Below, piece by piece: positions 27,490-36,214 of a stretch of DNA of 64,000 nt; within the stretch, counting starts at the first letter, position 1; every line of letters starts with the position of its first letter. Made by a program: the position numbers and the translations under genes. This DNA is from Azospirillum oleiclasticum (GTDB lineage Bacteria > Pseudomonadota > Alphaproteobacteria > Azospirillales > Azospirillaceae): positions 62,001 through 126,000 of the forward strand of contig NZ_JABFFR010000002.1 in assembly GCF_013423485.1 (NCBI RefSeq), given 5' to 3'. The notes beneath the pieces are model-generated. The model was given only the letters and a program-made list of their open reading frames with translations, had not been told where the DNA came from and ran no database searches.

Positions 27490-28089
27490 ATGATTGACGG
27501 GCTGATCGAGATGCTGTGGCGGACGGCGGAGCTGGGCCTGCTGGTCATGCTGCCGGTGATCGTTCTGTCGCTGGGCGAGCGGCTGATCCATGCCGTGGAC
27601 GTGATCCGCTACCACGAGGTGCCCGGCCTCGCCCGCTTCAGCGTGCTGTCCGGCCTGATCGCCGGTGCACTGCTGCTCTACGCCAACCATGAGCGGGAAT
27701 GGTACGAGTTCGACACCGTCTTCGACCCCGACGGCCCGTGGGCGGTTCCGCTGCCTCAACTCTTTACGCTGTGGTTGAACCCGCTGCGCTATTCCCCGCA
27801 GCCGCTGCTGCACCACATTGCGCCGCTGGATTACACCGACACAGCCACGGTGCTGGCCGGCCTTTCCACCGGGCTGGCGGGGCTCGCCGTCTTCGGGTCG
27901 GTGCGTTACTTCGGAATGAAGGCACCCCTGGCGATGCTGGCCAACATCGTCATCTGGCTCTGGGGTGCCGGGCTGGCGATCTATATGGTCTGCGCCGGTG
28001 CCTGGGCGCTGAACATGCTGAATTTCTGGGCCGTGGTGATCGGCTTCTTGGTCTACCGCTACTATCACCTGAAAGCCGCGGCGCACTGA
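27490..28089 (+). CDS. uncharacterised multi-span membrane protein
   Basis: A 199-residue protein with about five hydrophobic spans (for example V-M-L-P-V-I-V-L-S-L near residue 19 and I-V-I-W-L-W-G-A-G-L-A-I-Y near residue 155). A large polar loop (about 66-110) contains E-R-E-W-Y-E-F-D-T-V-F-D-P-D-G-P. I do not recognise the family. It is the third gene of the cluster after fliJ, and its start lies 30 bases after the DUF6524 gene. Confidence 0.65.
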   Translation: MIDGLIEMLWRTAELGLLVMLPVIVLSLGERLIHAVDVIRYHEVPGLARFSVLSGLIAGALLLYANHEREWYEFDTVFDPDGPWAVPLPQLFTLWLNPLRYSPQPLLHHIAPLDYTDTATVLAGLSTGLAGLAVFGSVRYFGMKAPLAMLANIVIWLWGAGLAIYMVCAGAWALNMLNFWAVVIGFLVYRYYHLKAAAH

Positions 28090-28213
28090 CACGCTCCGAG
28101 GGAACGACCCGTCGCCGATCGATCATACGGTTGTGTGGAACGGCGGCTCACGCCTATCTTTGAGGCGTCGGTCGGCGCCTCGCCGGCCGGCGGACCGAAA
28201 GGAGGTGACGCGC

Positions 28214-28303
28214 TTGAAGAAAATCCTGAGGTGGTTCAACCGCTTCTGGTTCACGTTGAAGATCGAGTTCCAAGCCGGCTTCAACAAAAATCAGGATCGG
28301 TAA
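28214..28303 (+). CDS. 29-residue small basic aromatic protein
   Basis: A TTG-initiated frame of 29 codons beginning M-K-K-I-L-R-W-F-N-R-F-W-F-T-L-K and ending N-K-N-Q-D-R. It is preceded at eight bases by a full Shine-Dalgarno sequence, AAAGGAGGTGA (28198-28208), far stronger than those of neighbouring genes. The peptide is basic and aromatic and could form an amphipathic, membrane-associating helix. A strong hairpin follows 10 bases after the stop. Ribosome site, small size and hairpin together support a real small gene. I know of no named homologue. Confidence 0.65.
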   Translation: MKKILRWFNRFWFTLKIEFQAGFNKNQDR

Positions 28304-28313
28304 AAGGCCACGG

Positions 28314-28339
28314 GGTGGGGTCGGGAAACCGGCCCCACC
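28314..28339 (+). terminator. strong GAAA-loop hairpin after the small gene
   Basis: An 11-bp stem (GGTGGGGTCGG / CCGGCCCCACC, one G-U pair) capped by a GAAA tetraloop, just after the 29-residue gene. No long U-tract follows, so termination efficiency is uncertain. It may also serve the convergent minus-strand operon. Confidence 0.55.
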
Positions 28340-28446
28340 TTCAGGGAACCGACGAGGCGCGTCACCTCCTGCCGCAAACGTTACCATCGCCACTGGAAAA
28401 TTCAAGGATCGGCCCGGAGCCGCTTCCGGCCCGCTGCGCCTGCGGC

Positions 28447-28800
28447 TCAAATCCGCTCCAGCCGCGCCAGCAGCGTTGGATTGTCCCACGCCGGTTGCCG
28501 GTCCTCCGCCACGACGCGGTGCGGCAGCGGGGTTTCCGCGGACGCGGTGACCTCCAACCAGCGCGGCACCAGCTCGTTGGCAAGGTCGTCCAGCAGTGCG
28601 AGCGCCACCGCCTCCAGCCCGCCGGTCAGTCCCTCGGTGTGGCGGGCAAGGCTGGCCGGATCGAGGATCAACCGGTCCGGCACATACCGCACGCGCAGCG
28701 CCACCGGTCCCGCCGCGGCTCGCAACTCCACAAGATAGTCGTGCCGCGGGTCAGGGGAGGGCAGGGTGACGAGATCCTCCCGCCGCAACGCCGCGCTCAC
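28447..28800 (-). CDS. hypothetical protein at the end of the MoxR/BatA operon
   Basis: A 117-residue soluble protein. The stretch R-V-R-Y-V-P-D-R-L-I-L-D followed by L-D-D-L-A-N-E-L-V-P-R-W-L-E-V recalls one half of the T-fold of QueF-like enzymes, but the QueF catalytic motif is not visible, so I assign no function. Its GTG start overlaps the stop of the preceding gene by four bases (GTGA), which makes it the last cistron of the MoxR-DUF58-DUF4159-vWA operon. Confidence 0.7.
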   Translation of the reverse strand: MSAALRREDLVTLPSPDPRHDYLVELRAAAGPVALRVRYVPDRLILDPASLARHTEGLTGGLEAVALALLDDLANELVPRWLEVTASAETPLPHRVVAEDRQPAWDNPTLLARLERI

Positions 28801-30887
28801 CGCCCCTCCCGCCGCCAGGCGAGCAGCAGGGCGCCCAGCGCCAGCAGCAGCACGGCGACGACCGGAAGCAGCGGCGTGTCGGTCACCCCCGTCACCACAT
28901 GGTCGCCATTGGCGCGCAAGCCGATCCAGCCGTTTCCGGTCTGGTCGCGGTCGGGGCGGGTGCGGCGCACCTCCACCCCCGGCCGCAGGCCGTCCTCATG
29001 ATCGGCGACCCAGTGGATGCCGCCGCCGGTGGCCGCGGCCACCGGGGCCATGCGGTCGCCGGTGGAACGCACGTCCGCCAGCTCCGGCGGGTTGACGGCA
29101 CCCACCACGGCCAGCGCGGTGCGCGTTCCGTCGGACACCCGGTAGATGCCGGGCTCCGCCCCGACTACGGTGGCGCTGGCGAGGCCCGGCCGACCCTCCC
29201 GCATGTCCAGCGTGCGGGTCTCGTCGGAGGGGGTGGTGAGGGTGACGGTGCGCGGGTCGGTCTCCAGCGAGCGGCGTTCCACGGTGATGCGGTTGCCGTC
29301 CACGCGGGTGCGCAGGTCGTTCTCCTCCAGCTCCGGTTCCTTCATCAGCCAGTGTGCGAGGCGGCGCAGCAGCTCCGCCTGCGGCCCCCCGCCGTCGTAG
29401 CCGCGGCTCCACAGCCAGATCTGGTCGGACGCGAGTTGCGCCACCCGACCCTCGCCGACACGGTTCAGGATCAGCAGCGGCCGGTTCTCCGCTCCCGACA
29501 TCACCACCGCCCCGTTGGTGGGCAGCGTGTCCACCTGATGGAACCAGCGGCCCCAGGCCGGCTCGCCCTCCGGACGGTCGCCGGGCAGTCCGGTGGTGAC
29601 CGGGTGGCGGCGGCCGAGGTCGGTGACCTTCGGCCGGAAGGGCACGCTGAGCGTCTGCCCGGTCGGCTCGGCTGGCAGCACCTGCCCCAGCGGGGTGCGG
29701 AACAGCGACAGCGGGCTGGCGAAACCCTGACCGGAGGATTCCAGCAGCGCGCCGCCCTTCTCCACATAGCGGGCGATGTTGTCGAGATACATCTGCGGCA
29801 GCACGCCACGCCGCCGGTAGCGGTCGAAGATGACGAGGTCGAACTCCGACAGCTTGATCTCGAACAGCTCGCGGATGGGGAAGGCGATCAGCGACAGCTC
29901 GCGGATCGGCGTGCCGTCCTGCTTCTCCGGCGGGCGCAGGATGGTGAAGTGGACGAGGTCGACCGACGGGTCGGCCTTCAGCAGGTTGCGCCAGGTGCGC
30001 TCTCCCGCGTGCGGCTCGCCCGAGACCAGCAGCACGCGCAGCCGGTCGCGCACGCCGTTCACCACCACCGCGGCGCGGTTGTTGGCGAGCGTCAGCTCCT
30101 GCCGGGCCGGCTCGACCTCGATCTCCATGACGTTCTGGCCGCCGTGGCTGACCGGCAGCTCGATGCGGAAGTCGCGGCCCACCGGCACCCGCGCGGTCTG
30201 TTCCTCGCCGCCGTCGCGGCGGAAGGTGACGGCGGCGTCCGGCGACTGGCGGCCGGGCATGTCGTCCACCCGGATGGTCAGCTCCACCGGCTTGCCCACC
30301 AACCCGAAGCTCGGCGCCTGCACGATGGCGAGGCGGCGGTCCCCCTCGTCGCGATCGCCGGTCAGCAGCGTGTGGACCGGGCCGGCCTCGGCCAGCCGGT
30401 CCAGCGCCTCGGGAATGTCGTGGACCTGCCCGTCGGTGATGAGGACGGAACCGGCGATGCGCCGGCGCGGCACGTCGGCCATGGCGCGATTGAGGGCCTC
30501 GAACAAATGGGTCTCATTGATGGCGCCGGCTTCCGAGGCCCCGTCGCCGGCACGGACCACGCGCACCTCGAGATCATTGTAGGTCTTCAGCCGCTCGGTC
30601 AGGGCCTCCAGCGCGCGTTCGGTGCGGGGGCGGCGCTCGCCGATGTTCTGGCTGGGCGAGCCGTCGACCACCACCAGCGCCACGTCCTTGATCGGTTCCC
30701 GCTTCTCGCTGACCAGAGACGGGTTGGCGAGGGCGACCGCCAGCACGGTCAGCGCCAAGGTGCGCCACATCATCCCGCGGGCGCGTCGGACAAAGCCCAG
30801 CACGACGACGAGCAGGGCGAAGCCCGCGAGCGTGCCCAGCACCGGCCAGGGGAGCAGCGGGGCGAAGGCGATGCTGGTGCCGTCCAT
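28797..30887 (-). CDS. membrane protein with vWA-like and glutamine-amidotransferase-like regions
   Basis: About 696 residues. Two N-terminal hydrophobic segments (about 10-30 and 40-55) are followed by a vWA-like region starting D-V-A-L-V-V-V-D-G-S-P-S-Q near residue 68. A beta-rich middle follows, then a GATase1-like region around residues 280-480 (V-L-L-V-S-G-E-P-H-A-G-E-R, F-D-L-V-I-F-D-R-Y). A single C-terminal span (L-L-P-V-V-A-V-L-L-L-A-L-G-A-L-L-L) precedes an R-R-E-G-R tail. Such proteins accompany MoxR ATPases and BatA-type proteins and are thought to help cell-envelope maturation. The start ATG overlaps the upstream TGA (TGATG). Confidence 0.8.
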   Translation of the reverse strand: MDGTSIAFAPLLPWPVLGTLAGFALLVVVLGFVRRARGMMWRTLALTVLAVALANPSLVSEKREPIKDVALVVVDGSPSQNIGERRPRTERALEALTERLKTYNDLEVRVVRAGDGASEAGAINETHLFEALNRAMADVPRRRIAGSVLITDGQVHDIPEALDRLAEAGPVHTLLTGDRDEGDRRLAIVQAPSFGLVGKPVELTIRVDDMPGRQSPDAAVTFRRDGGEEQTARVPVGRDFRIELPVSHGGQNVMEIEVEPARQELTLANNRAAVVVNGVRDRLRVLLVSGEPHAGERTWRNLLKADPSVDLVHFTILRPPEKQDGTPIRELSLIAFPIRELFEIKLSEFDLVIFDRYRRRGVLPQMYLDNIARYVEKGGALLESSGQGFASPLSLFRTPLGQVLPAEPTGQTLSVPFRPKVTDLGRRHPVTTGLPGDRPEGEPAWGRWFHQVDTLPTNGAVVMSGAENRPLLILNRVGEGRVAQLASDQIWLWSRGYDGGGPQAELLRRLAHWLMKEPELEENDLRTRVDGNRITVERRSLETDPRTVTLTTPSDETRTLDMREGRPGLASATVVGAEPGIYRVSDGTRTALAVVGAVNPPELADVRSTGDRMAPVAAATGGGIHWVADHEDGLRPGVEVRRTRPDRDQTGNGWIGLRANGDHVVTGVTDTPLLPVVAVLLLALGALLLAWRREGR

Positions 30888-33604
30888 CACTGGCCGAGCC
30901 TTTCGAGGATCGCGGGCACGTGCACCTGATCCGCCTTGTAGTTGCCGGTGAGCGCGTACATCACGACGTTCACGCCGAAGCGGAAGGCCATCTCACGCTG
31001 CCGCTCGCCGCCGGGGACCACGGCGTAGAGCGGCTGGCCGTTGCGGTCGGTGGCCCAGGCGGACGCCCAATCGTTGCCGCCGATGATCACGGAGGACACG
31101 CCGTCGTTCAGCCGCCCCTCGCGCGCCTCCACCCACAGCTCCGACCCGGCGTAGCGGCCGGGGAAATCCTGGAGCAGATAGAAGGACTTGGTCAGCACAT
31201 GTTCGGGGTTGACCCGCCCCAGCGCCGGGACATCCAGCCCCTCCGTCAGCTGGCGCAACGCCATCCCGCCGCCGCCATAGCCGGCCCCCTGGTCACGCGT
31301 GTCGAACAGGATGACGCCGCCGTGGCGCATGTAGTCGTTGAGCTTAGTGCGTGCCCGGTCGGTCAGCGGCGGGTGGCTTGGGGACACGGCCCAATAGAGC
31401 AGCGGGAAGAAGGCCAGTTCGTCCCGCTCCACATCCACGCCCATGGAGCCGGCGGCCTCCACCGCCGTGCGGCGGTTGAGCACCTCGACGAGGCTGTCCA
31501 GTCCGGACTTCACCGTGTTGTCGAGCACCGTGTCACCGGTCCGCACGAAGGCCAGATAGGTCTCGGCCGTCGCCTTCAGGCCGAAGCCGTCGTCGGCGCG
31601 CACGGGCGACGGGACGCCGGACAGCGCGCCGGCGGCGACCAGCAGAAGGCCGGCCGCCGCGGCGCGGCGGGGCCGTGCCCAACGGCCGAGCAGGCCGCGC
31701 AACGCCAGCGCGATCAGCAGGTCGATGATGGCGAGCGCCATGGCCGTTCCCAGCAGATGCGGTTTCAGGGCGACCTCCCCGCGCTGGCCGTAGACGCTGC
31801 GCGCCACGCCCGGCGGCAACGCGCCCAACGGGTCGACGGTGGTGAGGGCGGAGGTCAGATTCAACGCACGACGCGCCTCGTCGGTGCCGTAGAAGCCCGG
31901 CGGGTGGCGAGGGCCGATGGTTTCCCCGCGGAAGGCGTCGCCGGCGATGGGGAAGGCGGTCGGCGGCGGCGGGATCAGCCGCCCGAATCCGTCCAGCACC
32001 TCCAGCGGTTCCAGCGACACCGCCTGGCCCGGCCCCGCCACCCCCTCGCTCAGCGCCACCATGCGGCGGAGCATGTCCACGAACAGGCCGGAGAGTGGCA
32101 GGTTCGACCAGTCGGGGCTGGCCGTGGTGTGCACCAGAACGATGTGCCCGTCGCCGCGCGCTTCCGCCGTCACCAGCGGTGTCCCGTCGGCCAGCCGTGC
32201 CCAGGTGCGGTCGGCGAGGTCGAGGGATGGCTCGGCCAGCACCTGCCGCTGCACCGTCACATCCTGCGGGATGCGCAGGCCGGCGAAGGGGCTCTTGGCA
32301 TCGAAGGGCTGCAACCGCGCCGGCTCCGACCAGCTCAACGCCCCGCCCAGCGCGCGGTCGCCGATGCGCAGCCGCACCGGCACCAGCGTGTCGGCGTTCT
32401 GCGCCAGCCGCGGCCCGGCGAAGCGCAGCAGAACGCCGCCGCGCCGTACCCAGGTCTCCACCGCGCCCGCCTCCTCCCCGGTCAGAGAGCCGACGTCGGA
32501 CAGGATGAGCACGGCGAGGTCGCGCTTCAGCAGATCGCCGATGGCCCCCTGCCGCACCTCGTTGTAGGGCTCCAGCGCGCGGTTCAGGTAGTGCAGGTCG
32601 GACAGGAGCGGCTGGTTCTCCCCCTCCGGCCGACCGGAGACGAGGCCGACCGGGCGGCGGCGCCAGCGCTCGTCCAGCAGGACGGTGGCACCGGCTGTCG
32701 TGTCGTTCTCGACGCGCAGCGCCGCCGCCTCGTTGCGCAGCTCGGCCGGAACCTCCAGCCGTACCTCGCGGGCCTTCTGCCCGGCGTCGAAGGCGATGGT
32801 CTGGCGGGTCAGCAGCCGGCCATCACCGGCGGTCAGCCGCACCGTCACCGGCTCCGGCCGTGAGGCGTCGGCGCGCACGATGCGGGCGACGAAGGCGGTG
32901 CCCTCACTGGCCGGGGGCAGCAGCAGATGGGCCGGCCGCGCCGCCAGATCGTCCAACACCTCCGCCGAGCCGAGCCGCTGAAGCGCCAGCGCCAGATCGC
33001 GCGCCGTTCGGTCGCCGATCCCGTCGCTGATCCACACCGCGTGGGTGGAGCCGCCGGGCGGAAGCCCGCGCACCGCCTCAAGCGCCGCAGCACGGTCGGC
33101 CGGCCAGGGCAGAGGGGTGAGTGCCTGGACAATGCGCTGTGCCTCCGGCGCCGGCAGGGCCGCGGTGGCGGCGATCTTTTCGCCGCCGGGCGGATGCGCC
33201 GTGGTGATCACGATCACCGGCCGGCCTTCACGCCCGGCCTGGGCGACCGCGTCCTCCATGGCCTGCCGCCGTGCCGGCCAGTCGCGTCCGGCGGCCCAGC
33301 CGTTGTCCACCACCAGCACCACCGGGCCGCCACCGGGCATGGCGGCGCGCGGGTTCAGCAGCGGCCCGGCAAGCGCGAGGATGACCAGGGCGGCGATGAC
33401 CAGACGCAGGAGCAGCAGCCACCAGGGCGTGCGCGCCGGCGTCTCCTCCCGCGCCACGAGATCGCGCAGCAACCGGATGGCCGGAAAGCGCACGACCCGC
33501 GGGGCCGGCGGTGTCACCCGCAGCAGCCACCAGAGCACCGGCAGCACGGCGAGTGCGGCGAGCACCCACGGCGTGGCGAAGGCGATGGCACCGAAACCGA
33601 GCAT
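30887..33604 (-). CDS. BatA N-terminal plus DUF4159 membrane protein
   Basis: A 905-residue protein. The N-terminus (about 1-80) is the BatA-type double span: F-A-T-P-W-V-L-A-A-L-A-V-L-P-V-L-W-W-L-L-R, V-V-R-F-P-A-I-R-L-L-R, then a second span. A vWA-like region and a large periplasmic part follow. A further span occurs near residue 615. The C-terminal about 210 residues form DUF4159, with G-V-I-L-F-D-T-R-D-Q and the end segment G-V-N-V-V-M-Y-A-L-T-G-N-Y-K-A-D-Q-V-H. It is fourth from the end of an operon-like series with MoxR and DUF58. The role is probably envelope-associated protein maturation or stress tolerance; unproven. Confidence 0.85.
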   Translation of the reverse strand: MLGFGAIAFATPWVLAALAVLPVLWWLLRVTPPAPRVVRFPAIRLLRDLVAREETPARTPWWLLLLRLVIAALVILALAGPLLNPRAAMPGGGPVVLVVDNGWAAGRDWPARRQAMEDAVAQAGREGRPVIVITTAHPPGGEKIAATAALPAPEAQRIVQALTPLPWPADRAAALEAVRGLPPGGSTHAVWISDGIGDRTARDLALALQRLGSAEVLDDLAARPAHLLLPPASEGTAFVARIVRADASRPEPVTVRLTAGDGRLLTRQTIAFDAGQKAREVRLEVPAELRNEAAALRVENDTTAGATVLLDERWRRRPVGLVSGRPEGENQPLLSDLHYLNRALEPYNEVRQGAIGDLLKRDLAVLILSDVGSLTGEEAGAVETWVRRGGVLLRFAGPRLAQNADTLVPVRLRIGDRALGGALSWSEPARLQPFDAKSPFAGLRIPQDVTVQRQVLAEPSLDLADRTWARLADGTPLVTAEARGDGHIVLVHTTASPDWSNLPLSGLFVDMLRRMVALSEGVAGPGQAVSLEPLEVLDGFGRLIPPPPTAFPIAGDAFRGETIGPRHPPGFYGTDEARRALNLTSALTTVDPLGALPPGVARSVYGQRGEVALKPHLLGTAMALAIIDLLIALALRGLLGRWARPRRAAAAGLLLVAAGALSGVPSPVRADDGFGLKATAETYLAFVRTGDTVLDNTVKSGLDSLVEVLNRRTAVEAAGSMGVDVERDELAFFPLLYWAVSPSHPPLTDRARTKLNDYMRHGGVILFDTRDQGAGYGGGGMALRQLTEGLDVPALGRVNPEHVLTKSFYLLQDFPGRYAGSELWVEAREGRLNDGVSSVIIGGNDWASAWATDRNGQPLYAVVPGGERQREMAFRFGVNVVMYALTGNYKADQVHVPAILERLGQ

Positions 33605-33640
33605 ATCGTCCTCTAATCCAGGCGCTGCGTCAGTGTGGGG

Positions 33641-34570
33641 TCAGACCGCTTCCAGACTCAACGCCCCCCAAAGGCCAAGCAGGGCCGTTTGGGGCGGTTT
33701 GTCGGTGCGGTGGGTGGCGAAGCTCCAGCCGGCGGCGCGGGCGAGTGCCGCCAAACCGTCCTGATGGGCGCGCAGCCGTTCGCGGTAGGCGTCGCGCACC
33801 GCCTCCACCCGCGGCACCAGAAGCTCCTCCTCCCCCTCGAAGCCTTCGAACTCCACCCGGCCGTCATACGGCAGGGTCTCCTCCGCCGGGTCGAGGATTT
33901 GCAGCAGATGACCGCGCAAGCCCCGGCCGGTCAGGCCGGCGATGGTGGCGTGGATCTCCGGCAGGGGCGACAGCAGATCGCCGAACAGCACGACCTGGGC
34001 GTGGCGTGGCAGCGGCTCGGGCCTGGGCAGGCCGTCGCCGACGGGGGTGCCGCGCGGGTCGGTCATCAGGGTGGCGATGCGGTTCAGCGCGTTCTTCCCG
34101 TGGTCGGGCCGGACACCGGCGTTGAGCAGCGCCACCCGCTCGCCGCCGCGGATCAGCAGAACGGTGAGCGCCAGCAGCAGCAGGTCCGCCCGCTCCCGCT
34201 TGGTCGGCAGCGTGGTGGCGGAGCGGTAGTCCATGGAGGCGGAGCGGTCGCGCCACACCCACACGCTCTGCGCCGCCTCCCACTCGTTCTCGCGGACATA
34301 GACGGGCTGGGTCTTGGCCGACTGCCGCCAGTCGATCATCGACGGGCTGTCGCCGGGCTGGTAGCGGCGGAACTGCCAGAAGGTTTCCCCCAGCCCGACG
34401 CGGCGGCGCCCGTGCACCCCCTGCGCCACCGTGGACGCGACGCGTTCGGCCGCCACCAACAGAGGTGGCAGGCGCGACGCCAGCGTTTCCGCCCGCTGCT
34501 GGGCGTTCAGCGCGTCGCGGCCCAGGGTGGAACCGCCGCGCGTGGAGGGACCCGCCATCGGCCGGCTCAC
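33641..34570 (-). CDS. DUF58 domain protein
   Basis: A 309-residue soluble protein. The DUF58 signature is clear: Q-G-V-H-G-R-R-R-V-G-L-G-E near residue 50, F-R-R-Y-Q-P-G-D-S-P-S-M-I-D-W-R-Q-S-A-K near residue 67, and a vWA-like W-R-D-R-S-A-S-M-D near residue 106. DUF58 proteins are regular partners of MoxR ATPases. Its GTG start overlaps the moxR stop (GTGA). An in-frame ATG four codons later is an alternative. Confidence 0.88.
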   Translation of the reverse strand: MSRPMAGPSTRGGSTLGRDALNAQQRAETLASRLPPLLVAAERVASTVAQGVHGRRRVGLGETFWQFRRYQPGDSPSMIDWRQSAKTQPVYVRENEWEAAQSVWVWRDRSASMDYRSATTLPTKRERADLLLLALTVLLIRGGERVALLNAGVRPDHGKNALNRIATLMTDPRGTPVGDGLPRPEPLPRHAQVVLFGDLLSPLPEIHATIAGLTGRGLRGHLLQILDPAEETLPYDGRVEFEGFEGEEELLVPRVEAVRDAYRERLRAHQDGLAALARAAGWSFATHRTDKPPQTALLGLWGALSLEAV

Positions 34571-35583
34571 ATCAGCGGCTTGCAGAGGCGGTCGATCACG
34601 TCGTCCAGCGTGATGCCGTCGGCCCGCGCGGCGAAGTTCAACGCCATGCGGTGGCGCAGCACCGGCTTCGCCAGCGCCACCACGTCATCCAGCGACGGAG
34701 CGAGACGGCCGTCGAGGGCGGCGCGGGCGCGGCTGGCGAGCATCAGCGCCTGGCTGGCGCGTGGCCCCGGCCCCCAGGCCACATGGCGCTGCACCTCCGG
34801 CACATCGGTGCTGTCGGGCCGTCCGCGGCGGACGAGGTCGAGGATCCCCTCGACCACGCCATCGGAGACGGGAATGCGGCGGACGAGGCGCTGCGCCTCC
34901 TGCAGGTCGGTCGGGCTCATCACGGTGACCGCCTTCTCCGACTCAACACCGGTGGTGGCGACCATCATCCGGCGCTCGGCGTCGCGGTCGGGATAGGTCA
35001 CGTCGATCTGCATGAGGAAGCGGTCGAGCTGCGCCTCCGGCAGCGGGTAGGTGCCTTCCTGCTCAAGCGGGTTCTGCGTGGCCAGCACGTGGAAGGGGGT
35101 GGGCAGGGCGTGATAGTGGCCGGCCACCGACACCCGTCCCTCCTGCATCGCCTGGAGCAGGGCGGACTGGGTGCGCGGGCTGGCGCGGTTGATCTCGTCC
35201 GCCATCAGCAGCTGCGAGAAGACCGGGCCGGGGATGAAGCGGAAGGAGCGGCGTCCGCCCTCACCCTCCTCCAGCACCTCCGAGCCCAGGATGTCGGCGG
35301 GCATCAGGTCGGGCGTGCACTGGATGCGCTTCTCGTTCATGCCGAGGATGGTGCCCAGCGTTTCCACCAGCCGCGTCTTGGCGAGGCCGGGCACGCCGAT
35401 CAGCAGCACATGCCCGCCGGCGAGAAGCGTGCAGAGCGTGAGGTCCACGACCTCCTGCTGGCCGAAGATGATGCGGCCGATCCGGTCGCGCACCATGGCG
35501 AGACGGGTGCCCAGCATCTCGATCTCGGCGAGCAGGCGTTGCGGGTCTTCCGTGTTGGCGGAGCGGAGGTCGGTGGCGCTCAA
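34567..35583 (-). CDS. MoxR-family AAA+ ATPase
   Basis: An AAA+ chaperone-like ATPase of about 338 residues. Walker A is G-V-P-G-L-A-K-T near residue 62, Walker B is L-L-M-A-D-E-I-N-R-A-S-P near residue 124, and sensor and arginine-finger segments follow (A-T-Q-N-P, Y-P-L-P-E-A-Q-L-D-R-F). It probably remodels or inserts cofactors into target proteins with its vWA partners. The start is uncertain. I favour the TTG at 35583, which follows GGGAG and CAGGA, because upstream in-frame ATGs would run into the divergent DUF1285 gene and add unrelated sequence. Confidence 0.9.
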   Translation of the reverse strand: MSATDLRSANTEDPQRLLAEIEMLGTRLAMVRDRIGRIIFGQQEVVDLTLCTLLAGGHVLLIGVPGLAKTRLVETLGTILGMNEKRIQCTPDLMPADILGSEVLEEGEGGRRSFRFIPGPVFSQLLMADEINRASPRTQSALLQAMQEGRVSVAGHYHALPTPFHVLATQNPLEQEGTYPLPEAQLDRFLMQIDVTYPDRDAERRMMVATTGVESEKAVTVMSPTDLQEAQRLVRRIPVSDGVVEGILDLVRRGRPDSTDVPEVQRHVAWGPGPRASQALMLASRARAALDGRLAPSLDDVVALAKPVLRHRMALNFAARADGITLDDVIDRLCKPLM

Positions 35584-35662
35584 ATCCTGCGTCTCCCATT
35601 CACGAGGCGGCTGTCGTGACCTATGTGACGAGTATGGCGAAAATAGGTTTCGTAGGCCAACC

Positions 35663-36214
35663 ATGACCGAGGGCCATGCTACAAAGGTCGGTGGTGACGG
35701 GGAGGAAGGCAAGCGGCAGCTCATGACGGCCGAAGAACGACGCTATGACATTCGCATCGCGCGCGACGGAACCTGGTTCCACGAGGGCGGACCGATTCGT
35801 CGGATCGAGCTGGTGAAGCTCTTCGCCTCGGTTCTGCGGCGGGATGACGCGGGTGATTTTTGGCTTGTCACCCCCGCGGAACGCGGGCGCATACTGGTCG
35901 AGGATGCGCCGTTCCAGGCCGTCGAGATGACGGCGAGGGGGGAGGGCCGGGACCAGATCCTCGCGTTCAGGACCAATGTCGACGACTGGGTGGAGGCCGG
36001 GCCGGACCACCCCATACGGGTGGACGTGCACCCTGCAACCGGCGAGCCCAGTCCCTATATCGAGATAAGACAGGGGTTGGAGGCGCGCATCGCGCGATCG
36101 GTCTTCTACGACCTGGTCGACCGCGCTGTGCCGAACAGCCCGGACAGGGAGGCTGAGATCGGGGTATGGAGCAGGAGGGTCTTCTTCGTGCTGGGCAGGC
36201 AGCCTGGCGCGTGA
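35663..36214 (+). CDS. DUF1285 protein
   Basis: A 183-residue soluble protein. The DUF1285 pattern is visible: I-R-I-A-R-D-G-T-W-F-H-E-G-G-P-I-R-R near residue 30, K-L-F-A-S-V-L-R-R-D near residue 52, then L-V-T-P-A-E-R-G-R-I and, near the end, Y-I-E-I-R-Q-G-L-E-A-R-I. Function unknown, though the family is widespread in alphaproteobacteria beside moxR and Nudix genes. The next gene's GTG overlaps its stop. An in-frame ATG at 35723 is an alternative start. Confidence 0.82.
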   Translation: MTEGHATKVGGDGEEGKRQLMTAEERRYDIRIARDGTWFHEGGPIRRIELVKLFASVLRRDDAGDFWLVTPAERGRILVEDAPFQAVEMTARGEGRDQILAFRTNVDDWVEAGPDHPIRVDVHPATGEPSPYIEIRQGLEARIARSVFYDLVDRAVPNSPDREAEIGVWSRRVFFVLGRQPGA

